64,000 nt of DNA from a bacterium (lineage in GTDB: Bacteria > Arandabacterota > Arandabacteria > Arandabacterales > Arandabacteraceae), in the NCBI GenBank assembly GCA_029933125.1, contig JAOZOU010000006.1, positions 141,408 through 205,407 of the forward strand, in the 5' to 3' direction. Numbering within the stretch: position 1 is the stretch's first letter; each line of letters begins with the position of its first letter. The translations under genes and the position numbers were made by a program. Shown here in pieces: positions 46,273-55,499 of the stretch. Under the pieces are notes generated by a model. The model did not search any database and was not told the DNA's origin. It saw only the letters and a program-made list of their open reading frames with translations.

Positions 46273-47386
46273 GTCTCGAGCATATCTTTGCCTTGAATGC
46301 GGTATCTGTACAGGGAGCTGCCCCGTATCACGATTCAATGCAGCATATTCACCGCGCCTGACGGTTGAAAGAGCACTTCTACTTGATGAAGAAGAAAGCC
46401 TCCATGATCATGAGATTTGGGCATGCCTTACCTGTGGGACTTGTGATGTGCGGTGTCCATCGACTGTTGACTTCACTGGCTTCATGAGGGATTTAAGAGA
46501 GCGAGCGAGAAAGGCTGGAAATGATGGTATCTGTACTCATGCCGAGACAATTGAAGCAGTTCTGGATCTACAACTTTCCCCCAACTTCAGAAGATCTACT
46601 TCCTGGTTAAGGTCCTTACAAACCTCATCCAGAGGAAAGGTTTACTACTTTGGTGGATGCCTTCCTTTCCTCGATGTGATTTTCGAGGATATAGGTTTTG
46701 AAGGGACTAAAATTGGAAGATCAAGTGTGCGCCTTCTCAATGCACTAGGTATAAGACCTGCGGTAAGCTGTGATGAGGTTTGCTGTGGGCATGATGCCTA
46801 TTGGACTGGACGGATTGATCTTGTCAGGACATTGGCAGATATCAATGTGAAGGCTATTCGCAGGACTGGCGCGAAACAGGTGATCTTCTCATGTCCGGAA
46901 TGCTTCTACATGTTCAAGCATATCTATCCCGACATAGTTGGTGATCTCGGTTTCGAACCTGTCTACATTCTTAATGTCCTTCTTGAGGCGATCGATAAGG
47001 TCAAGTTTAAGCCTGTGAATGCGAAGGTAACCTATCAGGATTCGTGTCGTCTTGCTCGGATTGAAGGAATGGTTACCGAACCCAGACAGGTTCTTCAGGC
47101 TCTGCCCGATGTTGATTTTGTTGAGATGCAGCGTATGGGTAAGGATGCCATTTGCTGTGGTTCGAGCAATTGGGTTAGCTGCTCAAGGGTTAACAAGCAG
47201 ATACAGATTGATCGCCTCACCGAAGCTGCTTCAACTGGTGCCAAGATCTTGGTGACATCCTGTCCCAAGTGCAATATCCACCTGAGATGTGCCTTGAGGG
47301 ATGAAGATTGTAAAGTTGATATTGACGTAATTGACCTGATGGTGCTTCTTGCAAGTCACCTGGGAGGTGGAAAGCGTGGAACCTAG
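46247..47386 (+). CDS. HdrC-HdrB fusion protein
   Basis: A 379-residue protein. Residues about 1-95 are HdrC, with two [4Fe-4S] motifs [12 protein letters not shown] and [12 protein letters not shown]. Residues about 125-379 are HdrB, with two CCG domains: GGCLPF with CDEVCCG and CPECF, then DSCRLAR with CCGSSNW and CPKC. In methanogens these cysteines bind noncubane [4Fe-4S] clusters that reduce the CoM-S-S-CoB heterodisulfide; bacterial relatives act on other thiols or unknown carriers. GTG start overlapping the MvhD-like gene, and overlapped in turn by the HdrA selenoprotein gene. Confidence 0.88.
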   Translation: MSLRQAVVRSRAYLCLECGICTGSCPVSRFNAAYSPRLTVERALLLDEEESLHDHEIWACLTCGTCDVRCPSTVDFTGFMRDLRERARKAGNDGICTHAETIEAVLDLQLSPNFRRSTSWLRSLQTSSRGKVYYFGGCLPFLDVIFEDIGFEGTKIGRSSVRLLNALGIRPAVSCDEVCCGHDAYWTGRIDLVRTLADINVKAIRRTGAKQVIFSCPECFYMFKHIYPDIVGDLGFEPVYILNVLLEAIDKVKFKPVNAKVTYQDSCRLARIEGMVTEPRQVLQALPDVDFVEMQRMGKDAICCGSSNWVSCSRVNKQIQIDRLTEAASTGAKILVTSCPKCNIHLRCALRDEDCKVDIDVIDLMVLLASHLGGGKRGT

Positions 47387-48671
47387 AGCAGCAGTCATAG
47401 GGGGAGGTATTGGTGGAATTCAAGCCGCTCTTGATCTTGCTGAGATGGGTATTGAGGTCTTGTTGGTTGAGAAGCAGCCCAGTATTGGCGGCGTGATGGC
47501 GCAGCTTGATAAGACCTTCCCCACGAACGATTGCTCTATATGAATTCTTGCGCCCAAGATGTTGGATGCCGGTCGGCATCCCAAGATCAGGATCCTGGCT
47601 TATAGCGAAGTTGAAGGACTCAAGGGGCGAGATGGAAACTTTGAAATCAAGATCCGAAGAAAGGCACGCTATGTCAAAGAAGATGTTTGCAATGCATGTG
47701 GAATGTGCGTCACCAAATGTCCAGGTAGGGCTCTTGATGCATTCGACATGGGTTTAAGGAAACGCACAGCAATCTATCTTTACTTTTCCCAGGGTATCCC
47801 AGCCGTGATGACCATCGATCCTGAACATTGCATCTATTTCACAAAGGGCAGATGTAGAACCTGTGAGAAGGTCTGCGATAAGGGTGCAATAGATTTTGAA
47901 ATGAAGGCCAGAGTGGAAACCTATCCCGTCAATGCCGTCATTCTTGCAACTGGACTTGACATCCTCGATCCTTCCCATCTTACACACTATGGGTATGGAA
48001 AACTTAAGAACGTCATCACGGGTCTCCAGTATGAGCGCTTGATAAATGCGACAGGGCCAACTGGCGGACACCTCGAGCGACCTTCCGATGGCAAGCTTGC
48101 CAAGAAGGTCGCCTATGTGCAGTGTGTTGGCTCAAGAGATCTCAATAACTGTGCCTATTGCTCGAGCGTATGTTGTATGTATTCCATAAAGGATGCAATG
48201 CTTGCTCGGGAGCATGATCCCGAATCTGACTCCTACATCTTCCATACTGATCTCAGGAATGTCGGCAAATGGTTCCAGAAGTATGAAAAAAGGGCTCGTG
48301 AGGAATATGGTGTCAATTTCATAAGAGGTAGAGTTGCCCAGATAGAAGAGGATGAGGAGTGTAATCCAATCGTCTGGTACGAGGACACAAGGCTTCAGGA
48401 GGTTAAAGCGCTAAAGGTTGAGATGGTTGTACTGGCTACAGCTGCAACTCCTGCAAAAGGTGCTAGAGGTCTTGCCAGGCTTTTGGGTGTGAGGACGGAT
48501 CCGTATGGTTTCATACAGACAAAACCAGATGAACCTGCTGACACTTCACGGCCAGGCATCTTTGCATGTGGCTTTTGCAAAGGACCTTGTGATATCCCCG
48601 AGGCTGTGAGTCAGGCAAGTGCAGCTGCGGAGAGAGTAGCAGCCTTTATCAGCCAGACTGCTGGAGTATAG
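47376..48671 (+). CDS. hdrA: HdrA selenoprotein
   Basis: A 431-residue HdrA with one in-frame TGA at 47541-47543. From GTG 47376 (GGAGGTGG upstream), FAD site [21 protein letters not shown] leads into [17 protein letters not shown], then Ile-Sec56-ILAPKM. The universal HdrA sequence is D-C-S-x-C-I-L-A-P-K, so Sec takes the place of an iron-sulfur-cluster Cys. Downstream are [16 protein letters not shown], a second [4Fe-4S] site in [24 protein letters not shown] and CVGSRD, and the NADP/FAD-binding end [27 protein letters not shown] hairpin is present. Sec at this Cys is known in methanococcal HdrA. It would be the bifurcating subunit of the complex. Confidence 0.9.
47562..47584 (+). promoter_or_regulatory. 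SECIS element of HdrA
   Basis: TTGGATGCC (47562-47570) pairs with GGCATCC and CCAA (47575-47584, one bulged C) around loop GGTC at 47571-47574. The loop begins 27 bases after the UGA. It has the same GGUC loop as the thioredoxin-like selenoprotein's element. Confidence 0.85.
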
Positions 48672-48674
48672 AAG

Positions 48675-50366
48675 GTGAAGAACTCGAAAAGAAGTTCAGG
48701 TGATAGTACTGCTCCGAGGATCGGAGTATTCGTTTGTAACTGCGGAATCAACATAGCGGGCTTTGTCGATACTAAGGAAGTGGCGGAGTATGCGAAGACC
48801 CTGCCAAATGTGGTTTTCGTGCGTGAAAATCTTTATTCATGTTCTGAGGCTGGCATAAGGGATATAAAGCAAGCAATAATTGAGAACAAGCTTGAGCGGG
48901 TAGTGGTTGCTGCTTGCACACCGAGGACTCATGAGCCCACTTTCCGAGCTGCTTGCGAGGAAGCTGGAGTCAATCCCTATTACTTCGAGTTTGTGAATAT
49001 ACGTGAACATTGTTCATGGGTTCATAAGGACTCGCGTGATGATGCCACTGAGAAGGCAAAGGATCTCATAAGGATGGGTGTTGCTCGGGCAGCATATCTT
49101 GAGCCTATGGAGCCGATCATCGGCGACGTGACCAAGAAAGCACTCGTAATTGGAGGCGGAGTATCAGGTATGACAGCTGCCCTCGAACTTGGGTCACGTG
49201 GCTTTGATGTGGTTCTTGTAGAGAAGGATAAGGCACTCGGTGGCCTGCTCAGAGCACTAGATGAGATCTATCCTTGGGGAAATAAAGCCAGCACTTACCT
49301 TAAGCAACTTGTTGAAAGCACCAAGACCAACACGCATATAGAGGTTTTGACATCAACCGAAGTTACGGATGTCACGGGGTATGTCGGCAATTATGATGTT
49401 AAGCTTTCGACACTTGAGGAACCCATCAGGGTTGGAGTGATAATCGTTGCTACTGGTGCTGTCCCGCTTGTTCCTGAAGGCGCTTATGGCTATGACGCCA
49501 GGAGCAAGATAAGCATGTACGAGCTTGAGGTAATGCTTAAGCAGGGTAAATCGCCTGGCAAGCGAGTTGTCATGATCGGCTGTGCTGGGGTTCGATCGAA
49601 TGAGCGACTCTACTGTTCACGGATCTGCTGCATGACAGCAATCAAGAATGCCCTTCTCTTGCGTAAGCGCTATAAGGCACAGGTAACTGTTCTCTATCGC
49701 GACTTGATGTGTTACGGGACACGTAACGAGGAAATTCTGGCTGAGGCCAAGAAAGCAGGGGTAAGATTCATTAACTTCAGCGATGAAGAACCTCCGCTTG
49801 TTGAGAAGGAGGCTGTTAAGGTAAAAGGAGCGATCCTTGGCAGAGAGATTTCACTTCCTTATGATAAGGTTGTGTTAACGAGTGCTCTTTCTCCCGCACC
49901 AACGAACGAATCCCTTTCGCGAATGCTTAAGGTACCACTTGATGAGTATGGTTTCTTCTTAGAAGCTCATGTAAAGCTTCGACCGCTTGATTTTGCCACT
50001 GATGGCATATTCGTATGTGGAACTTCTCGCTGGCCTGCAACTATCACGGAGTGCCTTGAGCAGTCAATAGGTGCTGCATCGCGCGCCTCAACCTTCCTGG
50101 CGACAGGCAGTGCCAAGGTTGAGCCGATTGTTTCTGTTATCGATCCCGAGAAGTGTCGTGGATGTGGACTCTGTGTGGCAGTGTGTCCATACGGGGGAAT
50201 CGAGCTTGTTGAAACCGATCAGGGTATCAAAGCAAGGACAATCGAGGTCGCATGCAAAGGATGTGGCACATGTGGAGCAACCTGCTACAGAGGTGCAATC
50301 ACAATGCGCCACTATACCAATGAGCAATTGGTGGCTCAGATAAAGGCAGCATTTGCAAAGGTGTAA
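48675..50366 (+). CDS. HdrA-like FAD/[4Fe-4S] protein 2
   Basis: A 563-residue HdrA with all standard parts: N-terminal domain with VFVCNCGINIAGFVD and ACTPRTHEPTF (about residues 1-145), FAD domain (VIGGGVSGMTAALELGSRG), the CAGVRS and YCSRICC inserts, CGTSRWPATITECLEQS, and two C-terminal [4Fe-4S] motifs (CRGCGLCVAVCPYGG, CKGCGTCGATCYRG). GTG start four bases after the HdrA selenoprotein. Together with that gene it gives the two-HdrA arrangement seen in bacterial Hdr complexes; which flavin bifurcates is unknown. Confidence 0.88.
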   Translation: MKNSKRSSGDSTAPRIGVFVCNCGINIAGFVDTKEVAEYAKTLPNVVFVRENLYSCSEAGIRDIKQAIIENKLERVVVAACTPRTHEPTFRAACEEAGVNPYYFEFVNIREHCSWVHKDSRDDATEKAKDLIRMGVARAAYLEPMEPIIGDVTKKALVIGGGVSGMTAALELGSRGFDVVLVEKDKALGGLLRALDEIYPWGNKASTYLKQLVESTKTNTHIEVLTSTEVTDVTGYVGNYDVKLSTLEEPIRVGVIIVATGAVPLVPEGAYGYDARSKISMYELEVMLKQGKSPGKRVVMIGCAGVRSNERLYCSRICCMTAIKNALLLRKRYKAQVTVLYRDLMCYGTRNEEILAEAKKAGVRFINFSDEEPPLVEKEAVKVKGAILGREISLPYDKVVLTSALSPAPTNESLSRMLKVPLDEYGFFLEAHVKLRPLDFATDGIFVCGTSRWPATITECLEQSIGAASRASTFLATGSAKVEPIVSVIDPEKCRGCGLCVAVCPYGGIELVETDQGIKARTIEVACKGCGTCGATCYRGAITMRHYTNEQLVAQIKAAFAKV

Positions 50367-50368
50367 CT

Positions 50369-51151
50369 ATGGATTTTAGACCAAACATATTGGCTTTCTG
50401 CTGCAACTGGTGAGCTTACAGTGCAGCAGACCTCGCCGGGGTAGCGAGGCTTCAATATCCACCCGATGTGAGAGTGGTCAGAGTGATGTGTTCGGGTAGA
50501 GTAGATCCGCTCATGGTTGCAGAAGCATTTGCAGCGGGTAGTGATGGGGTCTTCATAGGCGCTTGCAAGCGAGGTGAATGCCACTATTCCACAGGCAATC
50601 TTCATGCAGAAGCAAGAGTGGAGCTCCTAAAGCATGTGCTTGAAGCAGCTGGTCTGAGTCCTGAGCGGGTTGTCTTACGAATGATGTCAAGCGCTGAAGG
50701 TAACAAGTTCGTTGAGTTTACGACTGAGTTTCAAAGGGTAATCACCGAGCTGGGTCCCCTCGGTCAAGCTGAGGGAATGGACAGGACGACTTTGGCGATA
50801 AAGCTGAGTGCCATAAGGGAAGCCCTTGGAGGAAGAAAGCTTCGCTGGGTTGTTGGGAAAGTGGTTGAATTCAAAAACAATGGCAATCTCTATGGGGAAA
50901 GGTTCACGGACCATGAGATAAAACGCCTTCTCCAGGAGGTTGGCATGGATGAGGTCAGGATAAGAGAAATAATTGAAAGGCTTAAGGATAAGCCTAAGTC
51001 GGTAAAGCAACTCAGCGAAGAGATCAATGCACCTTCAAGAGTGATTTTGAGACAGATGGCTGATCTTCGTAGAATGGGGCTTGCTGATATTGCTAGCGTG
51101 GATGGCAGAACACCTATATGGCAGCTCAAGGTGGATGCAAGGTATGAATAA
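50369..51151 (+). CDS. mvhD: MvhD-like selenoprotein with C-terminal winged-helix domain
   Basis: From ATG 50369 to TAA 51151, 260 residues, with TGA at 50411-50413 read as Sec15. The N-terminus MDFRPNILAFCCNW, then U-A-Y-S-A-ADLAG, is the MvhD sequence (F-C-C-N-W-C-S-Y-A-G-A-D) with Sec for the fifth-motif Cys, as in methanococcal VhuD. VRVMCSGRVDP, CKRGECHY and GRNKF-like EGNKFVEF follow. The MvhD part ends near residue 140. Residues about 195-260 form a winged helix (KPKSVKQLSEEI, SRVILRQMADLRRMGLADI) that does not belong to the family core. Its stop overlaps the next gene. Electron conduit between NuoEF-type donor and HdrA. Confidence 0.88.
50431..50449 (+). promoter_or_regulatory. SECIS element of the MvhD-like selenoprotein
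   Basis: CCTCGC (50431-50436) pairs perfectly with GCGAGG (50444-50449) around loop CGGGGTA. The loop begins 23 bases after the UGA. Loop G residues are consistent with bacterial SECIS. Confidence 0.78.
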
Positions 51152-52835
51152 GACTGACCAGAAGCGGTTGGTAATAGTGATCGGTGGTGGAATTGCTGGG
51201 CTTCAAGCAGCTCTTGAAGTTGCATCCTCCGGCAGTGATGTCGCTCTGGTTGAGGAATCACCTTTCCTTGGTGGATTGTTCTTTAAGGAGGAATCTTTGA
51301 CAGTTGGCAATATGCCGGCACTCTGCTTTGCCTCAAAACTCATAAATCAGGTCCTATCTCACCCGAGGATAAGAGTACTTACAAATACGAAGGTTGAGCG
51401 TATTCGAAGCGGCGATGGAAAGGTAAGGATTGATGTTAAGATTCTGCCTTCAAGAGTTAATTCCGAGTGCACTTCATGTGGTGAATGTTTGCTTGTTTGT
51501 CCTATTAAGCCATACGATAGCTACAACGAGGGCCTCATGCTGAGGACAGCTATTGATTTTGCAGGACCTCGTAGCTTTGGTGGAACATATAACATTGAAA
51601 AAGAAACCCCAGCATGCCAGGAACGTTGTCCAGCTCACATTGACATAAGGAGATATGTGGGGCTCATTGCAACAGGCCGCTACGAGGAAGCTATCAAAGT
51701 AATTCGTGAGAGGAATCCTTTCCCAGCGGTCTGCGGACGCATCTGTCCTCATCCATGTGAGTCTGTCTGCAATCGCGGAAGACAGGACGAACCAGTCGCG
51801 ATCGATGCTCTCAAGAGGTTTGTCTCTGAATACGAAATAGCTATGCGCAAGGCAGGAAAGTTTGTTCCTCCTAAGCCCAAGAAGGATAGAAAGATAAAGG
51901 TTGCTGTGGTTGGGGCTGGACCTGCTGGTCTAACTGTAGCTCATGATCTTGCTCTGGAAGGTTTCAGGGTGACAGTTTTCGAGGCAGCACCAGTACCTGG
52001 TGGCATGATGCACCTAGGCATTCCTGAGTACCGGCTTCCCAGGGACATACTCATGAGTGATGTTGAATACATAAGAGACCTTGGGGTGGAAATAAAGCTC
52101 AATACCCCCCTGACCAGGGAATTCACAGTCGATGACATCTTCAAGCAGGGCTATAAGGCTGTCTTCCTTGGAATCGGTGCCTATAAGGGGCTCAAGCTCA
52201 GGGTTCCCGGTGAAGATGAATACGAAGGATTTCTCGACTGCATAGAATTCTTAAAAAGGGTCAATCTTGGCGATAAGACCAAGCCAGGTAATAAGGTCAT
52301 CGTAATCGGGGGTGGCAATTCAGCAATCGATTCAGCCCGAACAGCTTTGCGTCTCGGATGCGATGAGGTCACCATACTCTACAGGAGATCACGCAAGGAG
52401 ATGCCTGCAAATCCATGGGAGGTCGAAGCTGCAGAACATGAAGGCGTCAAGATCCATTACCTTGCAGCTCCTGTGAAAATTCTTGGCAAGAATGGTAGGG
52501 TTACTGGCATGGTCTGCACAAAGATGAGACTTGGCAAGCTTGACGCCAGTGGCAGAAGAAGGCCTATCCCAATCGAAGGTTCGGAATTTGAAGTTGAGGC
52601 TGATCTTATAATCCCCGCTATAAGCCAGCAACCTGATCTCTCGTTCCTGCCGGAAAACCATGGCTTTGAGATCTCACGCTGGAATTCCTTCCTTGTTGAT
52701 GAAGCCACTATGGCTACAAATCGTGAGGGAGTTTACGCTGGTGGTGATGCTGTTACAGGTCCGGCAACTGTAATTAAGGCTATCCAGGTTGGCCATGTAG
52801 CCGCCAATTCTATCAGGGAGTACCTTAGCAAGTGA
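51144..52835 (+). CDS. HdrA N-terminal half fused to a GltD/NfnB-like NAD(P)H oxidoreductase
   Basis: About 563 residues from ATG 51144, overlapping the MvhD-like gene. Residues 1-140 are the front of an HdrA: VIGGGIAGLQAALEVA, then GGLFFKEESLTVGN in place of the cysteine loop of active HdrA, and CTSCGECLLVCPIKP. From residue about 155 it becomes GltD (glutamate-synthase small chain/NfnB-like): CQERCPAHIDIRRY, CGRICPHPCESVC, FAD site VAVVGAGPAGLTVAHDLAL, NADP site VIVIGGGNSAIDSARTALRLG. The HdrA reading then resumes in the next gene (CSVTCCRRS and so on), so the GltD module appears inserted between HdrA halves and the gene split. It likely binds NAD(P)H. Confidence 0.85.
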   Translation: MNKTDQKRLVIVIGGGIAGLQAALEVASSGSDVALVEESPFLGGLFFKEESLTVGNMPALCFASKLINQVLSHPRIRVLTNTKVERIRSGDGKVRIDVKILPSRVNSECTSCGECLLVCPIKPYDSYNEGLMLRTAIDFAGPRSFGGTYNIEKETPACQERCPAHIDIRRYVGLIATGRYEEAIKVIRERNPFPAVCGRICPHPCESVCNRGRQDEPVAIDALKRFVSEYEIAMRKAGKFVPPKPKKDRKIKVAVVGAGPAGLTVAHDLALEGFRVTVFEAAPVPGGMMHLGIPEYRLPRDILMSDVEYIRDLGVEIKLNTPLTREFTVDDIFKQGYKAVFLGIGAYKGLKLRVPGEDEYEGFLDCIEFLKRVNLGDKTKPGNKVIVIGGGNSAIDSARTALRLGCDEVTILYRRSRKEMPANPWEVEAAEHEGVKIHYLAAPVKILGKNGRVTGMVCTKMRLGKLDASGRRRPIPIEGSEFEVEADLIIPAISQQPDLSFLPENHGFEISRWNSFLVDEATMATNREGVYAGGDAVTGPATVIKAIQVGHVAANSIREYLSK

Positions 52836-55138
52836 AGAAACCAAAGTTCATACCCGAATACAAAGACATACCTTCAGAACGGCAAAAGATGCCCGAGCTC
52901 CCCATTGAGGAGAGAAAGCTCAACTTCAAAGAGGTCGAGCTCGGCTTTACAGAGGAGATGGCACTTAAGGAGGCAGCTAGGTGCCTCAGCTGCAGGCGAT
53001 GTATTGGCTGTGGATTGTGTCTGGCTGAATGCGATCCCAAGGCGATTGTCTATGATCAAGAACCTGAGCGTTTGTTGCTTGAGGGCGATGCCCTGATCTA
53101 TACAGGTGATGGCAAGATCTATAATCCGGATCGCGATTCCGCTCTCGGTTATGTCACCTGTACGAATGTGATAACGAGCTATGAATTCGAACGTCTCATC
53201 AGCCCAACTGGACCGTTCGGGGGCTATCTCCTGCGGCCATCGGATGGCGAGATTCCCCAAAGCATCGCATTCATACAATGCATTGGCTCGAGAAACGAGG
53301 CGATTGGAGCTGAATTCTGCTCGGTAACATGCTGTCGGCGCAGCCTCCTCCAGGCAAAGCGGGCGAGACAGCTTAGAGGTGATGTCAATGTCACCATCTT
53401 TCACAAAGGGCTTCGGCCCGTGGGTAAGGATGGTGAGATTCTTCTTGAGGAGATAGCGAAAAGTGACTGGGTCGAGCTAATTGAAGAGGAGGTGAAGGAG
53501 GTAAGTGAGGGTGAGGGTGGGAGTCTCAAGGTTAGATTCGGGGATGGTGGTGAGAGGAAATTTGACCTCGTTGTGCTTGCAGTTGGCATTTGGGCTCAGG
53601 GTGAGTTCAGAAAGTATGCGAAAGCTGCAGGTGGCTCCGTAAACAGATTTGGTTTTGTTGAGTGTAACCTTGAAAGGCTCATGAGCGAAGAGAGCGGTGT
53701 GGCTTTCGCCGGAGCTGCTTGTGGTCCAGCTTTGCCTGAATTTTCAATTGTAGGAGCGATGGCGGCTGCCTGCCTCCATCTTGCGCCTGGTGCTCAGGAG
53801 AAGTTTAGGAGTCTGAGTGGTGAATCTGTCGTGATCTATGGCTGCGCCTATGGGCTCAACTCAGCAGGTGTGGATGAAAGTCTTGTGAAAAGTCTCGAGA
53901 CAAATGGCTTCAAGTTTGGCGGATTCTATTCTTATCTGTGCCATAAGGACGGCCGAAAGGCACTTGCTCAGGGTCTTGAAGAGGCTGCTCACATTGTAAT
54001 ACTTGGATGTCGCAAAGGAAGCCATGAAGCCCTCTTTGAGAGCATCCTCAATCTTGAGCAAGGAAGTATTGCCATAGTCGATGCCAAAGAAATCAATGGC
54101 AATCCTCTTGAGGCTGTCAAACGAGCCCTTGACTTGAGTCAAATCCCCAAGTCCAAGGAGAAACCGCCGCTTTCCGTAAGTATCATCGGAGGTGGCATAT
54201 CAGGTCTTGCTGCTGCAAAGGGTCTTTTGCGAAATGACTTGGAAGTTCATCTTATTGAGAAGAGCGCTGATATTGGCCGAGGCTTAAGGCTTGCCGCAGC
54301 GAATGAGGGTATTGAACAGCAAAAGGTGGATGCCTTCATCGATTCCGTCACAAGCCATCCCAACATAAAGTTATACAAGAATGCTCACCTCCTGAGCTAT
54401 CGAAAGGACGGTTCGAAATGTATCCTCTCGCTTGAATCAGACGGGGGCGAGGTTACGCTTGAATCTGGAGCAGTTTTGGTCGCAACGGGATCAGGTCGCT
54501 TTGATCCGGCACAGGCAGGGTATTCCGAGAGCTCAAATGTCCTTACTCAGGATGACTTTGCTGAGCTCTTGAATGGAGGCGAGGTTAAGGCGAAGCATAT
54601 CATCATGATTCAGTGTATTGGTGCACGGGATGGGCAACATCGCTATTGCAGTCGCTTCTGCTGCAGGCAAGCTCTACAGAATGCGCTTACCTACAAAGCC
54701 AATGTGGAGGATGGCAGGGTCACAATCATCCATAAGGGATTGCGGCTTTACGGATTTGAGGAAATTCTCCTGGGCGAAGCTCTTGATAAGGGGATTGAAT
54801 TTGTGAGTGCAGAGGGGAAGGTTGACATCTCAGGAGAGGGTCCTCTCAGGGTTAAGGCTCGAAGCAAGAATGAAGAGTTAGAGCTTGAAGGCGATATGGT
54901 TGTTCTCTCAGTCGCCCATGACAACACAGCGATACACACTATGCTTGCTGAGAAGACTGGGATTCACATCGACGATCTAGGGTTTATAGAGACACCAGAA
55001 GCAAGTGATCCCTTTAGAACGAGTGAAGATGGGATTTTTGTTTGTGGCTTTGCACGTAAGCCCATGGTTGCCGAAGAGGCTTTTCTTGATGGATTGGCAG
55101 CAGCCACGGTCGTCATAAGACGACTCAGGGCAGGGTGA
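52832..55138 (+). CDS. Fused HdrA C-terminal half plus second HdrA-like module
   Basis: A 768-residue protein; the GTG start overlaps the previous stop. Residues about 1-75 carry the GltD-type end and a [4Fe-4S] ferredoxin (CLSCRRCIGCGLCLAECDPKA). About 80-320 is the HdrA C-terminal half (ALGYVTCTNVITSYEFERL, RPSDGEIPQSIAFIQCIGSR, CSVTCCRR). About 325-440 looks like an HdrA N-terminal domain without its CNCG. About 450-768 is another FAD module (VSIIGGGISGLAAAKGLL, CIGARD, YCSRFCC, CGFARKPMVAEEAFLDG). The protein therefore continues the HdrA begun in the preceding gene and adds a second. Confidence 0.82.
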   Translation: MKKPKFIPEYKDIPSERQKMPELPIEERKLNFKEVELGFTEEMALKEAARCLSCRRCIGCGLCLAECDPKAIVYDQEPERLLLEGDALIYTGDGKIYNPDRDSALGYVTCTNVITSYEFERLISPTGPFGGYLLRPSDGEIPQSIAFIQCIGSRNEAIGAEFCSVTCCRRSLLQAKRARQLRGDVNVTIFHKGLRPVGKDGEILLEEIAKSDWVELIEEEVKEVSEGEGGSLKVRFGDGGERKFDLVVLAVGIWAQGEFRKYAKAAGGSVNRFGFVECNLERLMSEESGVAFAGAACGPALPEFSIVGAMAAACLHLAPGAQEKFRSLSGESVVIYGCAYGLNSAGVDESLVKSLETNGFKFGGFYSYLCHKDGRKALAQGLEEAAHIVILGCRKGSHEALFESILNLEQGSIAIVDAKEINGNPLEAVKRALDLSQIPKSKEKPPLSVSIIGGGISGLAAAKGLLRNDLEVHLIEKSADIGRGLRLAAANEGIEQQKVDAFIDSVTSHPNIKLYKNAHLLSYRKDGSKCILSLESDGGEVTLESGAVLVATGSGRFDPAQAGYSESSNVLTQDDFAELLNGGEVKAKHIIMIQCIGARDGQHRYCSRFCCRQALQNALTYKANVEDGRVTIIHKGLRLYGFEEILLGEALDKGIEFVSAEGKVDISGEGPLRVKARSKNEELELEGDMVVLSVAHDNTAIHTMLAEKTGIHIDDLGFIETPEASDPFRTSEDGIFVCGFARKPMVAEEAFLDGLAAATVVIRRLRAG

Positions 55139-55142
55139 AGGC

Positions 55143-55499
55143 ATGAAACTCACGGAGATAAAAGAACTTCTTGATGCTGAAGTCATTACGGGTGCTAACC
55201 GTCTCGAAGATGATTTTCAGGAGGTATGCAGCGCTGATCTCATGAGTGACGTTCTAGCTTTTGCAACGCCAGGCACGATACTTGTGACAGGTCTGACAAA
55301 TGTGCAATCGGTTATAACCGCTCACGTCGCTGAGGTTGGAGCAATTATCTATATCAGGGGCAAGCACCCTGAAGAGGATGCAATCAAGCTAGCTAAACAG
55401 AAAAATCTGCCGCTTCTGGCAAGCCCCTTATCAATGTTTGAAGCATGCGGTCGACTTTATGCGAAGGGGCTAAAATCGGGAAGTAATACTCCAAAGTGA
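55143..55499 (+). CDS. DRTGG-domain protein 2
   Basis: A 118-residue single DRTGG domain, homologous to the 40024-40362 protein: VCSADLMSDVLAFATPGTIL and GAIIYIRGKHPEEDAIKLA align with ISDMVSDVMAGAQPGNVW and AIIVVRNKQVPEDTLQMA. ATG four bases after the HdrA gene. Together with the next two genes it makes the DRTGG, RsbT-like, hydrogenase-like trio found near bacterial HydABC loci. Confidence 0.82.
   Translation: MKLTEIKELLDAEVITGANRLEDDFQEVCSADLMSDVLAFATPGTILVTGLTNVQSVITAHVAEVGAIIYIRGKHPEEDAIKLAKQKNLPLLASPLSMFEACGRLYAKGLKSGSNTPK

Noticed and set aside
2193-50413. TGA reassigned to Trp or Gly in this organism (codes 4 or 25)
   Set aside because: Many intact genes end at TGA with tight overlaps (ATGA or TGATG at 15028, 28981, 31254, 35925), so TGA is a normal stop. 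Two of the in-frame TGAs replace Cys, not Trp.
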